DNA from: Bordetella parapertussis
GTDB taxonomy: Bacteria > Pseudomonadota > Gammaproteobacteria > Burkholderiales > Burkholderiaceae_B
DNA: 54,205 bases
Assembly: GCA_945865935.1 (NCBI GenBank)
Contig: CAMBFI010000017.1
Span: forward strand, 1 to 54,205
Direction: 5' to 3'
A program made the position numbers and the translations under genes. Positions 8,376 to 18,052 of the stretch are shown in pieces; within the stretch, counting starts at the first letter, position 1; each line of letters begins with the position of its first letter. Under the pieces are notes generated by a model. It was not told the DNA's origin, did no database searches, and was given only the letters and a program-made list of their open reading frames with translations.

Positions 8376-11300
8376 TTAAAACGCCATACGCAAACCCACG
8401 CTGCCACCGTACAGCGTCTGCCCTGTTCTGGCTTCACCCGACACGCCCGCGTAGGCGTAGGCTTTGTCAGCAATCTTGACCGTGCCATACAACCCCACCT
8501 GCGCAAAGGCAGAGCCTGCTGTGGCTGTGGTGACACTGCTTGAATAACCACCAAGCGTGGTGTTAAGCGTTGGGTTTAACAGGCCAGTGGTGTCTGCACC
8601 GACTCCGATATTTGCACGATAGGTGTACTGGTCTTTTAGAGGATCTTTATTAAGCGACCCAGCAGCCATACCCACGACGCCTCGTACCGCACTACCGCTA
8701 AAGCGAGCGAGGTTCAGTGCTGCAGCGCCACTACCTTCGTCATACGAACTTTGCCCGACGTACTGATAGCTTAGGCGTGCGTAGGGCGTGACGCGCAGCT
8801 CGTTATATTCAAACGCGCGACTAAGGCCTACGCTCAATAAAGCGTCGTTACCCATTACCGCCTTACTGCTAAAGCCGCCGGTGTCGCCCGTCGGGTCGTT
8901 GCGTGACAGATTGGTTGAACTCAAGCCCACGCTTGCCATGCCGTCCAGTACGTAGTCTTTAAGCACGGGCATTTTGCCGTACACAAACAGCGAGCCTTGC
9001 TGGATCGTGCTGTTACCGCCATTGGCCGAGACCGTCGTGTTGGATAACGAGATGCCCCCGCCAAGTTTTAAGCCCAGCTCTGCGTTTGAATAGGCATCCA
9101 CACCGGTGACGATTTGGTACAGGTTGCTGTTGAACCCGTTACCAGCACTATTGCTTGCGCGCTCAGCACGTTGATAGGCAATCTCACCCCAGGCTCTGCC
9201 GTCCTTCACCGCAGCGCTCGTTACGTTAACGGTATTCGGGTTGACTGCTGGATTGGTACTCATGTTTGCGGTGGGCAACCCCGAAGGGTTAGTCGCGCTG
9301 ATCCCGCCTGTCAGTGATGCGTTGTTCAGCGCAGGATTAAGCTGGCTAGGCGCCATCGGATAGTCACCCAGGCGCGCCAACACCGCTTGCTGCACGCGTT
9401 GCGTAGTTTGCGGCAAGGTGGCGACCGAGGCGGCATGAACCTCACCCGCTAACGAGCGCGCAAAGCCGGGCAGGTTTGCTGCGTTTTGACCGGCTACGGC
9501 GTAGAGTAAAGAATCTTGCGCTGCGGATGACGACCCCGCCTTGTTGACCTCTAACAATCGATCTAAGACACTGCCCACAGATTTGGCATTGGCTGTGCTT
9601 GAACTCAACGTCGTGCTGTAAGACGTCGGTGCAATAGCCAGATCGACGCTGTTGCCGTTGTTCACGTTATAAAGCGCGATCATTTGTGTGCCGCTACTTA
9701 GCTCTGTAGGTTGCGTCAGGGTCGTGAAGCGCCCCGAGATGCCACCTGCTGTGATGATGCGAAATCTGTCCCCCAAGACCGGCACATAAATGCTGCTGCC
9801 ATAGCCCGTTTCACTTGCACTAAACAGATTGGATAAGCGTGGCGTTAAGGTCGCACCCGAAGTAATCGTTAGTTGGCTACCCACATTCACGAATGAGTAA
9901 TACCCCGAAGCACCCACGGGCGTGGCGCTGTTCGCCTGAGCATTACCCGCAATATCCTGTTGATAGGTTGACCCAGCGTTCAGCGTCAAGCTTTGAGTGA
10001 AAGACAAATAGCCTGGTGAATTACCCGGCTTAAGCACACCACTCACCAAGCTATTGCCCGCAATCGTGCCCGTACCCATCAACGTACCCGCAGAGGCTAC
10101 GAATACGTCACCTGTTCCCGTTGGAGATGCCCCAGCTACAGAAAGTGTGCCACCTGACACGGTTGTGCCGCCGCTATAGGTGTTGGCACCACTCATGATC
10201 GAGGTGCCGGTGCCCGTGAACGTTAAACCGCCCGCACCAGAAAACACACCAGAGAGCGTGGCAGAACCTGAGGTTGGGCTTTGGATCACACCACCCGCAC
10301 CTAACACGCTAAAGGCTTGAGTCGAGCTGTCACCCGAATTGAGCACTAAAGTGCCGCCCGCGAAAACAGGGTAAACAGTGACTCCGATATTACTTAACCC
10401 GACGCTCATGCCGGCGGTGATATTTGAGATCGTAGTGCCACCATCGCCACCGCTGCTGCCAACGCAGATGCTACAAGCTGTGATGGTTAGATCCCAAGTG
10501 CCCGGCGTCACGCCCTCTACCAAGTAGTAAGAGTAACTAGACGAGGTATAAGTGTAAGTTGAGCCAAAACCGACAAGACCGTTCACATAGGTTGTGAGAG
10601 GAGCCGTAAACCCTTGTAGTACTCCGGGTAGTCTGATGTTTAGAATCGCACTGCTAAAACTTGATAGGTACGAAATGCCAAAGATTGTCGTACCAGTGAT
10701 CGATGTTGCTTGTAACTGCCCATAACTACTCGCGCTATTTACGATGATGTTGTAGTTAGTCGGCAACGGACCGGCATAAGTCAACGCTGCGCGCGTACCA
10801 CCCTGCGCGTTGTTAAGCGTTGTGATTATGCCGAGGTTGTAAATATCCTCTCCGAAAGTATTCGAAATCGTGCCGCCGTTGGTCAACGTGATGATTGTGC
10901 CGAGACTGTCGTTGAAAATGCCGGCACTACCCGAAATCGTGCTGCTGTTGGTCAACTTGCGGATTATGACGCTGTTGTAAATGCCATAGTCAGTACCAGA
11001 GATCGCACCGCTGTTGGTCAATGAGTCGATTGTGCCGTTGTTGACAATGCCGTAGTGGCCCGAGATCGTGCGGTTGTTGGTCAACGTACCGATTGTCCCG
11101 TCGTTGCCAATTCCGTACGAATCGCCTGAGATCGTACCGCTGTTGGTCAAGTTACCGATCTCGCCGTTGGTGTCGTTGTAAACGCCGACATCACCTCGGA
11201 TCGTCCCGCTATTGGTCAACGTGGTGATCGTGCCGCCGTTGGAAATGCCTTTGTCGCGACCTGAAATCGTATCGCTGTTCGTCAACGTACCGAGTGTGGC

Positions 11301-11801
11301 GCCATTGTTAACGCCGTCCCCTAAAGTACCCAAGATCGTACCGCTGTTGGTCAAGGAGGTGAGAATGTCCTTGTTGTAAATACCATAATCCTGACCAGAG
11401 ATCGTGCGGCTGTTAATCAACGTACCGATTGTCCCGCTGTTGAAAATACCTCTGAAACCTGAGATCGTGCCACTGTTGATCAACGTGTTGATGATGCCGC
11501 CGTTGACAATGGCGATGGTACCGGAGATCGTACCGTCGTTGGTCAACGCGCCGATTGTGCCGTCATTGTTAAGTCCAGTCGAAACACCTGAGATCGTGCC
11601 AGCACTTGAAATCGAAAAGTCACATAACGTAGTTGAGTTGCTCTGGGCATTCTGCGCATCAATGATATCGACATTCGTGCATGCCCCCCACGCAGTATTA
11701 AAAACACCCAAGACCCCGAAACCCAACACAATCATGGACGCCAGAGGCTTTAAGTAACCACAGGCAACGGCCATGACGCAAGATTTATTCTTTGGTTGCA
11801 T
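8376..11801 (-). CDS. autotransporter with tandem-repeat passenger
   Basis: This is a type Va secreted protein of 1141 residues from the ATG at 11801 (GAGGG ribosome site; the frame could start at 11837). A signal segment ends near FNTAWGA. About 12 degenerate 21-25-residue repeats around LTNSGTISG follow, then an autotransporter-associated beta-strand repeat (GAGGLTFTGTG, GANTYSGGTTVSGGTLSVAG). The C-terminal barrel of roughly 280 residues begins around GRAWGEIAYQRAERAS and ends LYGGSVGLRMAF, with the terminal Phe recognised by the BAM machinery. Likely a surface adhesin or biofilm protein. Two extra copies of the terminal 72 codons lie just upstream. Confidence 0.88.
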   Translation of the reverse strand: MQPKNKSCVMAVACGYLKPLASMIVLGFGVLGVFNTAWGACTNVDIIDAQNAQSNSTTLCDFSISSAGTISGVSTGLNNDGTIGALTNDGTISGTIAIVNGGIINTLINSGTISGFRGIFNSGTIGTLINSRTISGQDYGIYNKDILTSLTNSGTILGTLGDGVNNGATLGTLTNSDTISGRDKGISNGGTITTLTNSGTIRGDVGVYNDTNGEIGNLTNSGTISGDSYGIGNDGTIGTLTNNRTISGHYGIVNNGTIDSLTNSGAISGTDYGIYNSVIIRKLTNSSTISGSAGIFNDSLGTIITLTNGGTISNTFGEDIYNLGIITTLNNAQGGTRAALTYAGPLPTNYNIIVNSASSYGQLQATSITGTTIFGISYLSSFSSAILNIRLPGVLQGFTAPLTTYVNGLVGFGSTYTYTSSSYSYYLVEGVTPGTWDLTITACSICVGSSGGDGGTTISNITAGMSVGLSNIGVTVYPVFAGGTLVLNSGDSSTQAFSVLGAGGVIQSPTSGSATLSGVFSGAGGLTFTGTGTSIMSGANTYSGGTTVSGGTLSVAGASPTGTGDVFVASAGTLMGTGTIAGNSLVSGVLKPGNSPGYLSFTQSLTLNAGSTYQQDIAGNAQANSATPVGASGYYSFVNVGSQLTITSGATLTPRLSNLFSASETGYGSSIYVPVLGDRFRIITAGGISGRFTTLTQPTELSSGTQMIALYNVNNGNSVDLAIAPTSYSTTLSSSTANAKSVGSVLDRLLEVNKAGSSSAAQDSLLYAVAGQNAANLPGFARSLAGEVHAASVATLPQTTQRVQQAVLARLGDYPMAPSQLNPALNNASLTGGISATNPSGLPTANMSTNPAVNPNTVNVTSAAVKDGRAWGEIAYQRAERASNSAGNGFNSNLYQIVTGVDAYSNAELGLKLGGGISLSNTTVSANGGNSTIQQGSLFVYGKMPVLKDYVLDGMASVGLSSTNLSRNDPTGDTGGFSSKAVMGNDALLSVGLSRAFEYNELRVTPYARLSYQYVGQSSYDEGSGAAALNLARFSGSAVRGVVGMAAGSLNKDPLKDQYTYRANIGVGADTTGLLNPTLNTTLGGYSSSVTTATAGSAFAQVGLYGTVKIADKAYAYAGVSGEARTGQTLYGGSVGLRMAF
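10785..11573 (-). repeat. about 12 tandem 63-75-bp coding repeats in the autotransporter passenger
   Basis: The consensus is roughly xNxGTIxxLTNSGTISGxxxGI. Units vary between 21 and 25 residues and differ at many positions, so the array is old rather than freshly amplified. Asn-Ser-Gly-Thr-rich units of this kind form beta-solenoid rungs in secreted passengers. Confidence 0.8.
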
Positions 11802-12137
11802 TACCAACCCTCGGTACTGTTGTTGAACCAAGTTCAAAAAACCTGGGGTAGTCGTGCATGAAGCATCGACCTAGTGACAACACGAGTGGCTATTGGCAGC
11901 AGGAGGGGTAGTCGGTAAAAGTCTGTTATTGCTTAACTGTTTGTCTGTGCAACTGGAAAACTATGACTCAATAAAGTGAGATCACCTGAATGGATGCCAG
12001 AGTCAACATATAAGTTGCTCTGGCTAGCGGTAAGCTTAAGTTTTGATGAGCTTGAATTGACTGTATCACAAACCGGCTGTGGTGCTGAAATCTCAGGTTT
12101 TTGGGTTTTGGTCTGCGGGAGGGATACTAACCTTCGC
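11802..12137. other. gene-free interval upstream of the autotransporter
   Basis: This 336-bp stretch separates the autotransporter start from the orphan C-terminal copy. It should carry the autotransporter promoter near its left end, but I see no clear -35/-10 pair, hairpin or coding remnant. Confidence 0.5.
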
Positions 12138-12356
12138 TTAAAACGCCATGCGCAAACCAATACTGCCACCGTACAGCGTCTGACCCGTTCTGGCTTCACC
12201 TGAGACACCCGCATAGGCGTAAGCGTTGTCAGAGATTTTGACCGTGCCAACCAGCCCCACTTGAACAAAGGCAGAGCCAGCTGTGGCTGTGGTGACGCTG
12301 CTTGAATAACTACCAAGCGTGGTGTTCAGCGTTGGGTTCAACAAGCCAGAAGTATC
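12138..12356 (-). pseudogene. orphan autotransporter C-terminus, copy 1
   Basis: These 72 codons plus stop match the last part of the 8376-11801 barrel without gaps (DTSGLLNP to GGSIGLRMAF, then TAA). There is no signal peptide, passenger or rest of the barrel upstream, so no functional product is expected. It forms one arm of an inverted duplication with the copy at 12397-12615. Confidence 0.85.
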
Positions 12357-12357
12357 A

Positions 12358-12615
12358 GACCAGTACACCTATCGTGCAAATATCGGAGTCGGTGCAGACA
12401 CCACTGGTTTATTAAACCCCGCGTTGAACACCACACTCGGGGGTTATTCAAGCAGTGTCACCACAGCAACGGCGGGTTCTGCCTTTGTGCAGGCGGGGCT
12501 GTATGCCACAGCCAAAGTGTCTGACACCGCGTACGCCTACGCGGGTGTTTCGGGTGAGGCTAGGACAGGTCAAACCTTATATGGTGGCAGCGTAGGCTTA
12601 CGCATGGCATTTTGA
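12358..12615 (+). pseudogene. orphan autotransporter C-terminus, copy 2
   Basis: This is the same barrel end on the opposite strand, starting DQYTYRANIGVGADTTG and ending LYGGSVGLRMAF then TGA. It extends 13 codons further inward than copy 1. A frame runs back to 12319, but those codons belong to the reversed copy 1 and are not homologous. Not expected to be functional. Confidence 0.85.
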
Positions 12616-12692
12616 AATCAGTATTGCGAGTGCTTGGTGATAACAACGCAGCCAGATGTCCATTTTTTATAGTGTTTACAGGAAGGTGCTTC

Positions 12693-15146
12693 TCAACACC
12701 TCACCCTCTCTGACTTTGGATCGTAAAACGGTACGAGTTGAGCACGAGCCTCATAGCGCTGCCAGCCAATCTCAATTTCAAATTTTTGCGCTGCGATCCA
12801 ATCAGCGGTTATGGGCTCGCCAGCGCGCACATACCCCATACCGAGGGACGCATCGACTCGGTGGCCATACATGCCTGAGGTGATCGCTCCCGCTCGCTTG
12901 CCGTTTACCCAGATCGGCTCTTCCCGATAAAGCAGTCGGTCTGTATTTTCAAGACGAAACTGGAGCAAACGTCGCGTGGGGATACCAGATTCACGTCTCG
13001 CGAGCAGCACCTCACGCCCTATGAATGCCACCGGTTTGTCGTAAGCAACCGTGAATCCCAAGCCAGCCTCGATGTTGTTGTCCTCGACGCTGACATCGTC
13101 ACCCCAATGCCGGTAGCCTTTTTCCATACGACATGCATTCATAGCGTGCATTCCCGCCATCTTGAGACCATGCGCTGCGCCCGCCTCGCGGATGATCTCA
13201 TACACATGCATAGCAAATTCGCCAGGAATGTAAAGCTCCCAACCAAGCTCACCCACATAGGTGATCCGACTGGCGCGAACCTGTGCATAGCCAATTTCGA
13301 TGATTTGCGATGTCCCGAACCCGAAGGCCTCGTGGGAAAAGTCAGTATGAGGCGCAATCTGCTGCATCAGCGCGCGTGAATTTGGCCCCATAACACCCAA
13401 CATAGGTATCGCAGCCGTATGGTCAGATACGAAACAGTGATCCGCCTGCTCGGTGTAATTACACAAGTAAGACAGATCGCGAAAGTGTGTCGCTGCCGCA
13501 GACACCACCATGAACTTCTGCTCATCGGTACGTGTGATGGTCAGATCGGCCTCAATGCCACCTCGATCATTGAGCCATTGGGTATAGACCAGTTTCCCGA
13601 CCGGGACATCGATCCGGTTACACGAAATTTTTTCTAACACGCGCAATGCATCACGTCCCTCCACCATGAACTTTGTCATGGTGCTCTGGTCGTATAACGC
13701 GACTGCGTCTCGTGTCGCCCTACACTCAGCAGCGGCACAGCCAAACCAATTTTGGTGGTGATAGCTGTATTCATACTCCGGTTTGACTCCCGGGAGTGCA
13801 AACCAGTTAGGCCGCTCCCACCCCGCGAGTTCTCCGTAGACTGCACCCGCTTGTTTCAGCACATCGTAAAAATGCGTGCGACGCGCGCCACGCGCGGTCG
13901 TGTACTGGTAATAAGGCCAATGCGTTTTATAGAGCAACCCCAGCGTTTCAACCGTTCTGTCATGCAGGTATTGGCGCGTACCTTGGAAAGGACTCATACG
14001 TTGCACTTCGATATCGACCAAATCCATGGGTGGTCGACGATCGCGGATCCACTCGGCCAGCACCTTGCCCGCTCCGCCAGAGCTCTGGATGCCAATCGAG
14101 TTGAATCCGCAAGCCACAAACAGATCTTTGATCTCGGCGGCCTCGCCGAGCAAATATCGGTCGTCCGGCGTAAAACTCTCTGGCCCATTGAACCAAGTCT
14201 GAATTCCAGTGTTTTCCAGTAATGGGAAACGACTCGCAGCCTTCTCCAACACGGGCAGGAAGTGATCCATATCCTCCGGGAGCGAATCAAAACAGAAGTC
14301 CTCGCGAATGCCTTGCATCCCCCATGGCTTGGCCTTGGGCTCAAAGCATCCAAGTAAGATCTTGCCTGCATCCTCTTTGTAGTAAGCCCACTCATCAGGG
14401 ATGCGCAGTACAGGAAGATTACCCGGCAAGCCTGTGATTGGCTCTGTCACCACATAGAAGTGCTCAGCCGCATGCAGCGGCAAGTTCACACCGGTTTGGC
14501 GCCCCAACTCATGCGACCACATTCCCGCTGCAATCACGACTGTGGACGCACGGATATCACCCTGATCTGTCACCACCCCAACTGCGCGCCTGTTTTCAGT
14601 CAGTATTCGCTGCACCTTGATGTTTTCAAGCACCTTCGCGCCACCCATGCGTGCGCCCTTGGCGTAGGCCTGGGTCACATCGACCGGGTTGCATTGACCA
14701 TCTTTGGGCAAAAATATGCCACCGACCACTCCGTCAAGACTGAGATACGAGTACTTTTCGAGTATGTCCTGTGGCGACAGAACATCGACAGCCAAACCAA
14801 AATTGTTGGCCATCGACGCACCACGCTTCAGCTCTTCCATGCGTTCATTGTTTAACGCAACCGAAATCGATCCATTCTGCTTAAATCCCGTTGATTGCCC
14901 CGTCTCCTTTTCAAGACTAAAGAGCAGATCAGTCGTGTATTTGGCGAGTTCAGTCAGATTGCGCGTGGCCCGCAATTGACCAATGAGACCTGCAGCGTGC
15001 CAAGTGGTGCCGCACGATAATTGCTTACGTTCAAGCAACACCACATCTCGAATACCGAGTGTGGTCAGGTGGTAGGCGATCGAGCAGCCCACAACACCCC
15101 CGCCAATGATGACGACATCTGCCTGCGAAGGGAGCTGATTGGACAT
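12693..15146 (-). CDS. FAD-dependent oxidoreductase with GcvT domain (dimethylglycine/sarcosine dehydrogenase family)
   Basis: This 817-residue protein has an N-terminal DAO-type FAD domain ([17 protein letters not shown], residues about 11-27), the covalent-flavin signature TTWHAAGL with His50, and a central FAO_M linker. From about residue 440 it has aminomethyltransferase (GcvT) N and C domains that bind tetrahydrofolate ([41 protein letters not shown]). Such enzymes N-demethylate glycine derivatives and pass the one-carbon unit to folate. The precise substrate is not readable. AGGA lies 8 bp upstream of the ATG. It is divergent from an XRE-cupin regulator that probably controls it. Confidence 0.87.
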   Translation of the reverse strand: MSNQLPSQADVVIIGGGVVGCSIAYHLTTLGIRDVVLLERKQLSCGTTWHAAGLIGQLRATRNLTELAKYTTDLLFSLEKETGQSTGFKQNGSISVALNNERMEELKRGASMANNFGLAVDVLSPQDILEKYSYLSLDGVVGGIFLPKDGQCNPVDVTQAYAKGARMGGAKVLENIKVQRILTENRRAVGVVTDQGDIRASTVVIAAGMWSHELGRQTGVNLPLHAAEHFYVVTEPITGLPGNLPVLRIPDEWAYYKEDAGKILLGCFEPKAKPWGMQGIREDFCFDSLPEDMDHFLPVLEKAASRFPLLENTGIQTWFNGPESFTPDDRYLLGEAAEIKDLFVACGFNSIGIQSSGGAGKVLAEWIRDRRPPMDLVDIEVQRMSPFQGTRQYLHDRTVETLGLLYKTHWPYYQYTTARGARRTHFYDVLKQAGAVYGELAGWERPNWFALPGVKPEYEYSYHHQNWFGCAAAECRATRDAVALYDQSTMTKFMVEGRDALRVLEKISCNRIDVPVGKLVYTQWLNDRGGIEADLTITRTDEQKFMVVSAAATHFRDLSYLCNYTEQADHCFVSDHTAAIPMLGVMGPNSRALMQQIAPHTDFSHEAFGFGTSQIIEIGYAQVRASRITYVGELGWELYIPGEFAMHVYEIIREAGAAHGLKMAGMHAMNACRMEKGYRHWGDDVSVEDNNIEAGLGFTVAYDKPVAFIGREVLLARRESGIPTRRLLQFRLENTDRLLYREEPIWVNGKRAGAITSGMYGHRVDASLGMGYVRAGEPITADWIAAQKFEIEIGWQRYEARAQLVPFYDPKSERVRC

Positions 15147-15197
15147 TTTTTAAATCCTAGAATTAGAAAAAAACAAACAAATAGTAGTCAGACAAAT

Positions 15198-15216
15198 AAT
15201 ATTTAGTCGAAATATT
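15198..15216. promoter_or_regulatory. palindrome between the FAD-GcvT gene and its regulator
   Basis: AATATTT (15198-15204) and AAATATT (15210-15216) form a 7-bp inverted repeat with a 5-bp spacer in the 129-bp divergent intergenic region. This is a plausible operator for the XRE-cupin protein, though AT-rich palindromes also arise by chance. Confidence 0.35.
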
Positions 15217-15275
15217 TTATATTGAAAATAATTGTGTTATAAATTAATCAATATAACCTTGCAAAAGTCACAAAG

Positions 15276-15866
15276 TTGGCTCATTCCCTCTCCGTTCAAA
15301 TACCCGATCCTAACGATGCCGAATGTTTGGGAGATGAGATTCGCAAGCTTCGTCGCGCGCGCAATAAATCCCTTGCAGAGCTTGCACTCGCCGTTGGCCG
15401 ATCCGTCAGTTTCATCAGCCAAGTAGAACGCGGCAATGCCGAACCCTCCATTGCAGATCTCAAAGGAATCGCCAACGCGTTAGGCGTTCCCGTCGGTTGG
15501 TTTTTTGTTTCGAATTCAGCACCACCGGAGGAACACGGACATGTCGTGCGTGCATCCGAACGTCGTCGACTGGGCAACAACAATCAAGGATTACTCGAGG
15601 AGCTGCTATCACCGGATATCGGCGGCGCTTTCGAGACATTTCTCAGCACCTTTGAACCCGGAGCCAAATTGCCGCAGTTCACGCAAAGGGACACCGAGGA
15701 AGAAGGTTACGTTGTAAGAGGTTCGCTTGAACTCTGGATTGGAAAGAAATATTTCAGACTGAACGCGGGAGACAGCTTTCGTATCGTTCGAGAGCCCTTT
15801 CGCTGGGCCAATCCCACAGAGGCTCAAACAGTGGTGATCTGGGTGATCTCTCCTCCTGAATACTGA
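15276..15866 (+). CDS. XRE-family regulator with C-terminal cupin domain
   Basis: This 196-residue protein has a helix-turn-helix at residues about 20-70 (LRRARNKSLAELALAVGRSVSFISQVERG) and a C-terminal cupin at about 115-195 (TEEEGYVVRGSLELWIGKKYFRLNAGDSFRI). Regulators of this architecture (PuuR-like) sense small amines or amino acids and usually repress neighbouring catabolic genes. No ATG lies in frame before the HTH; the TTG at 15276 is the best start and lacks a strong ribosome site, so the exact start is uncertain. It is divergent from the FAD-GcvT oxidoreductase and 62 bp upstream of a Bug gene. Confidence 0.85.
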   Translation: MAHSLSVQIPDPNDAECLGDEIRKLRRARNKSLAELALAVGRSVSFISQVERGNAEPSIADLKGIANALGVPVGWFFVSNSAPPEEHGHVVRASERRRLGNNNQGLLEELLSPDIGGAFETFLSTFEPGAKLPQFTQRDTEEEGYVVRGSLELWIGKKYFRLNAGDSFRIVREPFRWANPTEAQTVVIWVISPPEY

Positions 15867-15928
15867 GCACCACGCGGACTCGTCATACTGATTTTCAGAA
15901 GTATCACTCGATAAATAGAGGACACAAA

Positions 15929-16927
15929 ATGAATCTTCAAAAGACGCACTTTCTGATCCGATTTGTTCGGCAATGCATTTTTCTGGGGCTTGCCACGATC
16001 ATGGGTCTTTTCTCAGCTGGTGCGGCGGCCCAAACCTATCCGTCCAAACCCATGCGCATCGTTGTTCCATTTGCCGCAGGCGGGTCGACTGACATTCTTG
16101 CACGCACAATCGCGAGCCATCTTGAAAAGCGATATGGCGTTCCAGTCGTAGTTGAAAATCGTCCCGGCGGTGCGACTGTGATCGGCTCCATGGCTGTCGC
16201 CAAGGCAACTCCCGATGCCCATACGCTTCTGCTAGCAAGCGATACAACTTACGCAATCAATCCCTACGTGCTTAAGAACACGAACTTCGATCCGATCAAA
16301 GAGCTCGCACCTGTTTCAGTGATCGGGAACGCTCCGAACTGGATTGTTGTAGCGGCAAACTCGCCTTTTCGCACTTTCGATGACTTCGTAAAAGCAGTCA
16401 AGGAGAATCCAGGCAAGATCTCGACGAGCGTGAATTCGATTGGAGGTCAAGTTCACTTGGTTCTGAATGCATGGGCAAAGCGCAATCAGCTTGATCTCAC
16501 GATCGTTCCCTACCCAGGGGTGGCAAAGGCAATACCAGATCTTTTCGGGGGAAACCTTAGTTCGATTTGTGATGTGGTCGGGGGCACAGCCCGTTACACC
16601 GAGGATGGAAAAATGCGAGCGCTTGCACTTTTTCAGGCAACGCCCTCCGACCTGGTTAAAGCGCCTTCTTATACTGAGTCAGGTCAGAAAGATCTTGATA
16701 TCGTGACTTCGTTTGTGATGTTTACGACTGCAGGATCAAGCCAGACAAACATCGACAAAATCAGTGCGGAAATCGCCTCTATTTTGAAGGAACCGGATGT
16801 CGCAGCGAAACTTCGCGCACTCGCGATCTCACCAGTCGGACTCAATCCGGCGCAAACATCTGCTTTCATTCTGGGCGAAAACGCCCGTTTTAAGAAGATT
16901 GTCGAAGAAACTGGGTTCAAACTTTAA
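15929..16927 (+). CDS. Bug/TctC-family periplasmic solute-binding protein 1
   Basis: This 332-residue protein has a signal peptide ending near AGAAAQ and the Bug signature IVVPFAAGGSTDILART followed by VVVENRPGG. Bug proteins are two-lobed periplasmic receptors for carboxylates and other small acids. They can feed a TctAB membrane pair, which is absent from this window. It lies between the XRE-cupin regulator and an alpha/beta hydrolase, suggesting one catabolic unit. Confidence 0.93.
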   Translation: MNLQKTHFLIRFVRQCIFLGLATIMGLFSAGAAAQTYPSKPMRIVVPFAAGGSTDILARTIASHLEKRYGVPVVVENRPGGATVIGSMAVAKATPDAHTLLLASDTTYAINPYVLKNTNFDPIKELAPVSVIGNAPNWIVVAANSPFRTFDDFVKAVKENPGKISTSVNSIGGQVHLVLNAWAKRNQLDLTIVPYPGVAKAIPDLFGGNLSSICDVVGGTARYTEDGKMRALALFQATPSDLVKAPSYTESGQKDLDIVTSFVMFTTAGSSQTNIDKISAEIASILKEPDVAAKLRALAISPVGLNPAQTSAFILGENARFKKIVEETGFKL

Positions 16928-16989
16928 AGCTTATTGCGATGCTCCCACGTGGACACGTCAAATTATAACTAGCACCAGGAGAAGACAAA

Positions 16990-17979
16990 ATGGCTGATGT
17001 GAGCAGCGCCCGCATTCCAGATTTTTCCAGCACCCCCATTCGTCTGGAAAACGGTCTCGAAGGGTCAATCATGGAGTTCGAAAGTGGCACGCCCACGAGC
17101 TGGTCCCAGATCATCACGCGCACTGGCATGACTCCCACCACCGTGCACATGCAACTCTTCTTGCCTTCCACTGAAAACAATCAACCCGTTGTGTTTCTGA
17201 TTCCCGGTAGCACGGGCATCAATCGCACACATGTTCGTCACGCAAATTCCCTGACCAGCATTGGTATTGGAGCGTGTATCGTCGACAGCTTTGGATCCAG
17301 AGGCATCACTCACACCTATCATGATCAACGTCAATTGACGTTCTCGGCTGGCACTTACGATTTGTTGCGAGCCGCTGCAACGCTGATGCATGACGATCGT
17401 GTCAACGCCCAAGCCTTGGGGGCAATGGGCCCAAGTCGTGGTGGCACATCCGTGTTGCAAGCTGCAATGACCCCTCTTGCTGAGTCAGTCCTCGGTCGCG
17501 GCAACGCCTTTCGTGCAGTGTTACCAATGTATCCGTCAGGAATCTTCCAGTTCATGACCCCACACACGGGTAAGACATCGATCCGCATTACCATGGGTGA
17601 TTCAGATAAGTGGACACTGTTATCTGCGACTCAAGGTTATTACAACGCTATTCGTTTGTGCGGTGGAGACATTGAGCTTAAGGTATGGCGTGACGCCGAA
17701 CACAGCTTTGACAGACCAGAGGTTCCGTTGACATTCGTACCAGATGGCGTGGAGTCGACGCGTGCCCCAGTCTATTACTTAGATGAACATGGCAATTTCT
17801 ATGACTTATACAGCGGCAAACCGAATCCCTCGCTGACTGAGACTGCATTACGGGCAGAAATTCATGAGCGTTTTGGTCATGAGGGCTGTACGCTTGGCTC
17901 AAAGCTCGGACAACCTGAACAGTTCACTGAAGACATGCTGAATTTCTTTAGAAGGAAATTGCTAGCTACTCATGTTTGA
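16990..17979 (+). CDS. dienelactone-hydrolase-like alpha/beta hydrolase
   Basis: This 329-residue protein has the oxyanion-region strand VVFLIPGSTG, the nucleophile elbow GPSRGG (Ser near residue 157), an acid in MGDSDKW and the catalytic His in DAEHSFD. It is thus a complete Ser-Asp-His triad of the DLH type. The C-terminal extension of about 60 residues is longer than in classic dienelactone hydrolase (about 235 residues). No signal peptide is visible, so it should be cytoplasmic. It follows the Bug gene by 62 bp with AGGAGAAG before the ATG and is probably co-transcribed. The substrate is unknown. Confidence 0.8.
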   Translation: MADVSSARIPDFSSTPIRLENGLEGSIMEFESGTPTSWSQIITRTGMTPTTVHMQLFLPSTENNQPVVFLIPGSTGINRTHVRHANSLTSIGIGACIVDSFGSRGITHTYHDQRQLTFSAGTYDLLRAAATLMHDDRVNAQALGAMGPSRGGTSVLQAAMTPLAESVLGRGNAFRAVLPMYPSGIFQFMTPHTGKTSIRITMGDSDKWTLLSATQGYYNAIRLCGGDIELKVWRDAEHSFDRPEVPLTFVPDGVESTRAPVYYLDEHGNFYDLYSGKPNPSLTETALRAEIHERFGHEGCTLGSKLGQPEQFTEDMLNFFRRKLLATHV

Positions 17980-18052
17980 AGCGGGCACAAGCATTTTATG
18001 TGCACCTTACCGTTGTCGTCCGTCATGACGTCACAATTCATTCTTAAACTCA

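Larger units (their letters stand above)
12138..12615. repeat. inverted duplication of the autotransporter 3' end (219-bp arms)
   Basis: The arms 12138-12356 and 12397-12615 are equal-length, gap-free homologues separated by 40 bp. The junction between the two homologies falls within two bases at 12356-12358. The arms also match 8376-8594 inside the intact gene. Confidence 0.8.

Noticed and set aside
8283-8543. 86-codon plus-strand frame at the end of the autotransporter
   Set aside because: Shadow of the barrel-coding sequence on the other strand.
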